The notes under the pieces are model-generated. The model was not told the origin of the DNA and made no database searches. It was given only the letters and a program-made list of their open reading frames with translations. From Acanthaster planci (Eukaryota > Echinodermata > Asteroidea > Valvatida > Acanthasteridae), in contig NW_019091390.1 in assembly GCF_001949145.1 (NCBI RefSeq), positions 1,280,142-1,344,141 of the forward strand: a stretch of DNA of 64,000 nt, read 5' to 3'. Numbering within the stretch: the first letter of the stretch is position 1; every line of letters starts with the position of its first letter. Of this stretch, positions 58,601 through 64,000 are shown in pieces. The position numbers and the translations under genes are program-made.

Positions 58601-61600
58601 TGAGGGTTTTTAAATTATGGCAGAATATGAACTTTAGCAATGATGTACGTAGCTTATTTTAGTTTACACACATACACTGTACTTACATGCAAAGTATGGA
58701 CCAATTTCATCGTGGTTCAGGCTTTCCGATAGCATGCATTGATTTATCTATTAGTGATTAATTCATTTGAGGCATGGGCTGTTGTTGTTGCAGTTGGTGG
58801 ATCCTTCGAAGGTCGCTTTAACTGCTGCTCAGGAACATCTGATGCCAAAGGTTGCTGCATTGCGAAGGTTAGCGGACGTGATCTCGCCAACCCTGCTCTA
58901 ACCCCCTGATTCACCCCTCCGACTCCAAGAATTCCAGCCTCGCTTGGCCACGAAGGCCACCCGCCAAACCGCAAATTCTTGGTTTGTGGTCCTGCGTGCC
59001 CTGCACGCTTTGCATTACACGGTGAAAAGACTGATTGTTCGGTGGCATGTGGCTCTACTCACGCTTCCACATTCCCGTTGCCTTTTTTCAAAGTGGGGAC
59101 TATTGTGAAGCTGGTGATTATGATGCAGATTCGGCCTTTTCATTTCTTGGCAACACACAAAAGCCAATCACCATATATACAAGAGCCAGGGTCTGCCTTC
59201 TTTCACCGTGTTCGCTTGAGCGTGGGCCAAGAATAATAGCCGAAAAGCGGGATGAGGATCTCGATTTTTACGGCGGCTCTTACCGTCTCCCGGCGCGAAG
59301 GGGTTAATTCATATCTGATAGGGAACTTTGAATTAAGCAAATGCCAGGAAAACAAACAAAAACCCGCCAACAAAATACACCTTGAGACTTGAGGAATATG
59401 ACTCAAGCTACCGGTGTCCTGAAAAAATTAGGTCAAATAGATTACCACCTCCTGAAAACTTATTCAAGAGATTTGTTTTATAGAGACAAAAGAACTTCCT
59501 GAATTCCTGGGACAGTTTCATGAGAAGCAATCTGAAGAACTTGGCCATTTCTAGCCATCGAGCTCGTAATGATGTGATAACGTTTATCTGAGGAGACGCC
59601 ATCACAGGAGTGGCACCTTACTCATTAATTTGCACATGCATTTGGCTGAAGGGCATGTAATGTGTGGGTACCACCTGCCCTTGAACATGATGCCGCCGGA
59701 GCAATGGCTTCTAACTCTGGCCGCCCAAATTAGTCGACGGTCTTGTCCTTTGTTCTGTTTTGCCAGTATCACGTGACCGAGGATAAAACCAGTAACTTAA
59801 CCGGATTCATGAGAACAGTGGCCAAGTCCCCACCAGCAGATGGCAACGCAGGACTTTACTCCCTAGACTGTGAAATGGTGAGATGTTTTACGAGTGGTAC
59901 ATTTCTGGCAAGTCGGTTAGATTAAGTCTGATCATGGGAATAATTCAATGTTTGAATTAACACTCAGTGGGATTTTTAAACATGATGTGGAATTTGACAT
60001 CAACCCGACACAGGAAGTCCATCACCTTTCCCTCTGTAATCCCCTCAAGTGTTTTTACCTGATTTCTTTCCAGTGCTACACTGTCAAAGGTTTGGAGTTA
60101 ACCAGAGTGACAGTCATCGATGATAAACTGGACTGTGTTTACGACTCCTTGGTGAAACCCAGTAATGAAATTGTGGATTATAACACCAGGTAAACTGTAA
60201 ACTGTGGGGTTTTTTTTCAGCATATTTTGTAAGCACCATCAGAGATTGTGCAGACTGAAGTATATTTGGCGTAGAGAGCTGATTGAAATGAACGTAGAGC
60301 AAGAGAATCGATTGAAGAATATGTACATGCTGTGCATGTTGTAAAGTAGTGTTTTTTTTTCTGATATGAAAGGTAAGCACTCACGTGCAGTGCCTGAAGC
60401 ACTTTTTTTTACAAGCTTCACTCTGCCATGCCTAATTGCCTAATTGTAACTGAGGTCCAGTACTCCTGAAGCAAATCAGCAAAGAATAGATATTGAACAT
60501 ATAAACACCAAAATAGCATTTTGTTGCTTAATTTGCCGCTAGCCTTTTTAATTGGTTCGTATTTTGCTAACTTTCAATCATTATGCAGATTCAGCGGCAT
60601 TACAGAAGATGATCTGAAGTCGGCAACCACTACGCTGCAAGACGTCCAGGCAATCCTACTTAGCATGTTCAGTAGTGACACTATCCTGATTGGCCACAGC
60701 CTGGAGAGCGACATGCTGGCACTCAAGGTACAACAAAATTCCACCACGTCGCCCTTTCAATCATGATAAAAACGAGACTGGTTTGTGGCAGAAGTTTTGT
60801 GTGAGGAATCGTTGACCCTCTGAGATCCAATGTAAGCTTCGAAGGATTCTTCATGAGACTTCCTGGTCCCATATATATGCTAGGTCAAAGTTCAAAAGTG
60901 CATGTACAAATAGTGTGTCACTAGTTTTCAGTACAGTGGTGGATTTGGAAGGATTTAGGGGATTTTCTCAACAATATCTCAGTCTTCCTGAGGAGGCGCC
61001 AGTGCCCCAGTCTCCATAAGGAGATTGAGTGACCATTATGTAGGGGTATGTTTAGGCGATCTAGATCAGGAACCCGTTTCTGCTCCAGTCATTTTGGGCA
61101 TGTTTTGTGATTTCACTTGTGCCTGTGTTACATCATTGTTCTGACCAAACAAGAACCGAGGTTGGAGTTGATTCATTGCCAGATCAAAATGGTGGAAAAT
61201 AAGCCAAAAGTGATGTCTCCAAAGTTAGCGAATTATGTATTCCCAGACTTGCTACATGCAGCAAACCAATATGGGTATTTCCTTTTAGGATATGAAAAGA
61301 GAGAGCGACCTTGGTAAGAAACTTAACAAATATTGAGTGAAATTGGTCATGTAACGTCACAAACCACAAACCTGTTTCTTGTTTTGGGCTGTGAGAACAC
61401 ACTCCACGTGCAAATGTACGCCAAAATTTGATCTCTTACCGAAAGCCATCATACAAAGCCGTTGGTGGTTTCCTTTGTGCAGATGATTCACAGCACAATC
61501 ATAGACACGGCAGTGCTGTTTCCGCACAAACGTGGCCTGCCCTTCAAGCGAGCTCTGCGGACGCTGATGGCCGAGTGCCTGAGCAGAATCATCCAGAATG

Positions 61601-62280
61601 ATGGTGAGTCGGGATTTGAAAAGTCTTTTTTTTGTCTGATTTAGTATTTCGCTTTCTGTAGTGTCAGATGCATACTGGCTAAACTACGTTTCTTGTCATG
61701 TGTATGCTCTGGTTTTCAACACCAAATTGACAGTCTTGTATCGTAATACAGGTGCAGGAGAAAAGAGAATTGGGAAGCAGGTTAGAATTTTTAGGAGAAT
61801 GTCACAGAAATGATTCGGAATCGGAAAGTACATGTACAATGTGTTGCGTATTGATGAGATCTTCAATTACAAACTTGTAAGACCTCCTCTGTATTTGATA
61901 TGGCTCAGAATAGTATATTGCTGGTGTTTTATTCTACAATTGACTTTGATGGCTTGTGTCTGTATCCTAGCAACGTTGGACTGTATCCTAGCAACATGAG
62001 ACTATATCCTAGTGACTCAAGACCTTATCCTTAAGGCACTTGATGTGGTCGTGGAGATGACAGATCTAATTCTAGAGACTGTAGACCAGATTTGAGAGAC
62101 TCAAAACCTGACCCAAGAGCTCCCAAGCTTTTTGGATGAGTGAATTATAAATCTGACAGTTATTTTTTTTTTGGTACCTTCTGTTTTGCAGTCGGTGGGC
62201 ATGACAGTAAAGAGGATGCCAAGAGTTGCATGGAACTCATCATCTGGAAAGCCAAGCAAGACGCAAAGAAAACCTTATAG
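46645..62280 (+). CDS. REXO1: REXO1-like RNA exonuclease / Elongin A-binding protein (15 exons, 1633 aa)
   Basis: Coding exons: 46645-46768, 50459-53214, 53766-53846, 54338-54715, 55687-55965, 56750-56881, 57251-57497, 57692-57832, 58298-58411, 58794-58867, 59767-59877, 60074-60189, 60589-60727, 61483-61603, 62192-62280; 4902 nt, all phases join. REXO1 (EloA-BP1) is a nuclear protein with a DEDDh 3'-5' exonuclease domain that binds Elongin A. Exon 1 encodes a CCCH zinc finger (C13, C23, C28, H32; [10 protein letters not shown]). Exon 2 is one 2.76-kb disordered exon, ending [11 protein letters not shown] as in vertebrates. Then come [18 protein letters not shown] (about 1217-1235), a Cys-rich module (about 1380-1442), and the exonuclease domain 1470-1633: ExoI LDCEM (D1476, E1478), Exo[12 protein letters not shown] (D1559), Exo[11 protein letters not shown] (H1608, D1613). 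All catalytic residues are present. An extra exon between 1 and 2 cannot be excluded. Confidence 0.94.
46853..46988. repeat. Inverted repeat agaataccccgccac
   Basis: A perfect 15-base inverted repeat: agaataccccgccac at 46853-46867 and gtggcggggtattct at 46974-46988. Inside it, tgatcatgtg occurs twice. It may be a small TIR element or a hairpin; no target duplication is clear. Confidence 0.5.
49940..50111. mobile_element. 168-bp MITE family T3, copy 2
   Basis: Element 49942-50109 with perfect 12-base ends CGGCCGTTTCAC / GTGAAACGGCCG and inverted similarity continuing about 60 bases (ccaagagtttgcaac, ttg(a/g)ccaatcacaatgc). Left flank TA, right flank TT. The loop centre is unrelated to the copy at 32020-32187, but the length is the same. 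Confidence 0.8.
50459..53214 (+). CDS. REXO1: REXO1 exon 2: large disordered region with short repeats
   Basis: 919 codons without interruption, low complexity, rich in Ser, Lys, Asp, Glu, Gln and Thr. Two short linear motifs repeat: [10 protein letters not shown] and [11 protein letters not shown] near residues 85 and 130, and EYDP or EYSP units ([32 protein letters not shown]) over the first 300 residues. Human REXO1 has related YxPTPL and EYDPLSNY motifs in its own giant exon. Several acidic Ser clusters ([18 protein letters not shown]) resemble CK2-type or SUMO-interaction stretches. Phase 1 start matches exon 1. Confidence 0.9.
53215..56749 (+). other. REXO1 introns 2 to 5
   Basis: Introns 53215-53765, 53847-54337, 54716-55686 and 55966-56749. 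No RNA gene, transposon end or additional exon recognised, apart from a C-run at about 56571-56581 and a short tg repeat near 55567-55577. Confidence 0.5.
55687..55965 (+). CDS. REXO1: REXO1 exon 5: Lys/Arg/Thr-rich basic exon
   Basis: 93 codons, residues about 1114-1206, phase 0 at both ends, so it could be skipped without changing frame. The first 55 residues are almost only K, R, T and S (for example [15 protein letters not shown], then [15 protein letters not shown]), like a histone H1 tail. It ends [15 protein letters not shown] before a gtgagt donor. I know no such exon in vertebrate REXO1. It probably acts in nucleic-acid binding or nuclear import; this is inference. Confidence 0.85.
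56882..57250 (+). other. REXO1 intron 6 with a tRNA-derived SINE head (minus strand)
   Basis: On the minus strand at about 57045-56965, tagctccattggtggagt (A-box-like) is followed by ggttgcaggttcaactccc (B-box-like) at tRNA spacing. This is a tRNA-like SINE head opposite in direction to the gene. Confidence 0.5.
57508..57645 (+). mobile_element. SINE fragment, copy 2, in a 194-bp intron
   Basis: ggattgggttttcagtccct, gagtctgtgggtttt and ggggttttcctcccacct match the body of the SINE at 31505-31625, but the tRNA head is missing. It makes up most of REXO1 intron 7 (57498-57691), starting about 10 bases after the donor. Confidence 0.65.
57833..62191 (+). other. REXO1 introns 8 to 14
   Basis: Introns 57833-58297, 58412-58793, 58868-59766, 59878-60073, 60190-60588, 60728-61482 and 61604-62191. 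Apart from the tandem duplication at 58204-58311 I see only unique sequence. A short repeated phrase, (g)tatcctag(c/t)aac/gac, occurs at about 61963-62015. Confidence 0.45.
58204..58311. repeat. Perfect 54-bp tandem duplication over a splice acceptor
   Basis: Bases 58204-58257 and 58258-58311 are identical. The unit runs from tagtctaatcgtcttgattc to agccaaccagcgcttc, so it contains the acceptor (tgatag) and the first 14 bases of REXO1 exon 9. The downstream acceptor (ag at 58296-58297) gives the open frame; the upstream one (58242-58243) would run into an in-frame TAG at 58258-58260. Confidence 0.97.
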
Positions 62281-64000
62281 TCCAAAGAGACCGCTGCCAC
62301 ATTGCCATCACCATGTCCCTGGAGGATCAGGATGATCAAACTGTATATTATCAAACCTAATTGTTATATGTCCGTCTCGAGTACGGCATTTTCAATAGCC
62401 CAGAATGATCACATGACCGAGGGACAAATACGTATCTCGTGGTTTGTCGCCCTCACCAGTGGATGTCACATCATGATTGCCCTATAGACTAGTTCCCACG
62501 TCAGAGTCACAACAATAATATTAAAGGACCGCTAACCAGACTATTGGTACCACTGCTAATTCCACCATGCTAATGATAAGAGTAAACTCGCCTGGGAGCA
62601 GCTGAGGGTCCAATAATTATGTCTCTGAAATAACCAGTTAACACCTTAGCTGGGCTTGGTAATTAGTTTGGAATGTCCCTGTCTCAATGGAAGTAAGAAA
62701 ATACTCTCACCCATACTGACATCCTGGTGTGAATTGTTTCTTGCATGTAAAGGGCTTATGTGTAACTTGAAAACACACATTGTCTAGATGTGGCTCGTCT
62801 CATTTGCAGTACACTTGAGTGAGATGACTTATTTTTGTACCCTTCCTTGTGAAAACTTTACTTGCAAATGTTAAAATGAAATGTGGCCCCAAATACTCCC
62901 TGCACAGCCGGTGTTTAACAATTCCGCTCATTTTATGTATAAAGTCACCAGTCAGAATACTCAGACACTCTCCCGAAATAAAAACTGCCGAGAAAGGAAA
63001 TAATAAACATTTTTGACTCACCAGTCTAATAATCTTCAACCAGTTATGATACGCATTCAATTGTTCTCTGAATCTTTTGGTCAGTGTATGTAACTTTTAC
63101 GACAAGTGCGCTTTCCTCACACTCGGCATGGAGCTATTATGCGCTCAATAGGGGAAAGTAGGATTGCCAAAATGATTAGAGAATTTGGTGACTGTGCGTG
63201 ATGGACTTTTAAGTCGAAACTTATTAATGACCCACAAAGCTGTCGGGTATGCACAAAAACCAGTTGCATCCTTTACGCTCCTGTGCTTGGACAACAAAGA
63301 ATCAATCCAAAATGTGATTGGACTGCATAGAATTTTCTGTATCTACATTTTTCCAACTGAAAAGGTTTAAAAACTTTTGTTATTCACGGGTTCATTTGGG
63401 GGTGAGGTATAAAACCTAACCAAAGACTAAATCGATCATTTACTGGTAAGTCCTGCCCAGCGGTGTTTTGACCAGTCACAGTCATGATTTAAGCCTGACA
63501 TGCGCGTAGGACGCCAAAGGCTGGAACATGCTTTGTGGCAGTGGGTGGAGCTTACCGGGCAAATGCAACAAGGTTTCAGCCACCCTTGAAGGTTTGGAAT
63601 AATGCGGGATATTTCTAAAAAATTTAATAGTAACATAATTCGTAAAAGCAACACTCACAGGGTCCACAGAAATAAGAAGTAAAAAAAAACAAAAACGAAG
63701 TTAATCTGTCCGGAATTTTGTTGTCTAATTTATTATTTATGAGCCTTTTGTGTCCATTTTGTTTTAAATACATGTATGTGGCAAAAAATAAATGAAGTTA
63801 TACGTTACTAAGAAACGATCTATTTATCGTGGAATGGATGTCTTTGTATTATCAGGGTTTGCAAAGAGTACAACAGTATAGTGGATTGTTAGCGTTTCTG
63901 AAATGAAAGCGGATAAGCCATGGTACGATTTTTGTGTTGGGGATTGCAGACCATGCTGGAAGAGAACATAATTCAACAAAAGGGGGAAGGTTTTTCTCCC
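62281..64000 (+). other. REXO1 3' UTR and downstream DNA
   Basis: No coding exon recognised on either strand. AATAAA at 62977-62982 and 63787-63792 are candidate poly(A) signals. The open frames at 63436-63667 (minus) have no recognised domain. Confidence 0.55.
62977..62982 (+). terminator. Candidate poly(A) signal of REXO1
   Basis: AATAAA about 700 bases after the REXO1 stop codon. Motif only; a second one lies at 63787-63792. Confidence 0.35.

Overview
This window is eukaryotic nuclear DNA from an animal. Genes are cut into many small exons with GT-AG junctions, the non-coding DNA is AT-rich, and every protein I can rebuild belongs to a metazoan family. One UHRF1-type gene, intact ANKRD13C and REXO1 orthologs, tRNA-derived SINE fragments and many short TIR elements fit an invertebrate, probably marine (echinoderm, hemichordate, amphioxus or a similar lineage). 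I cannot fix the species from sequence alone. Nothing prokaryotic, viral or organellar was seen.

Layout. (1) 1-642 (+): last intron and last coding exon of ceramide glucosyltransferase (UGCG), followed by a long non-coding tail. (2) 9271-23534 (+): complete ANKRD13C-like gene, 11 coding exons, 439 aa. (3) 23535-28873: tail-to-tail spacer holding the 3' UTRs of ANKRD13C and UHRF1. (4) 28874-43113 (-): complete UHRF1, 16 coding exons, 889 aa (UBL, tandem Tudor, PHD, SRA, RING). (5) 43114-46644: head-to-head promoter region with an E2F-type site near UHRF1. (6) 46645-62280 (+): complete REXO1-like gene, 15 coding exons, 1633 aa, with a DEDDh exonuclease domain. (7) 62281-64000: 3' UTR and downstream DNA. 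I rebuilt each gene exon by exon. All exon phases join and both coding totals and protein alignments agree with the families.

The genes do not form a pathway. UGCG makes glucosylceramide in the Golgi, ANKRD13C is an ER-side receptor chaperone, UHRF1 maintains DNA methylation, and REXO1 is a nuclear exonuclease that binds Elongin A. UHRF1 and REXO1 share a divergent 3.5 kb promoter interval.

The most unusual content is in the introns and spacers, which hold a large set of small non-autonomous DNA transposons. Three hAT-type elements have recognisable 8-bp target duplications. One of them (41136-42040) sits inside a second TIR element whose unoccupied, inverted sister copy lies 3 kb away at 38281-38675 and shows the empty site. 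Two 168-bp elements with long TIRs, a 270-bp TIR family and several others follow. In the genes, the notable points are a large insertion in the first Tudor of UHRF1, a GC-AG intron in the SRA region, a perfect 54-bp tandem duplication that copies a REXO1 splice acceptor, and a histone-tail-like Lys/Arg exon in REXO1.
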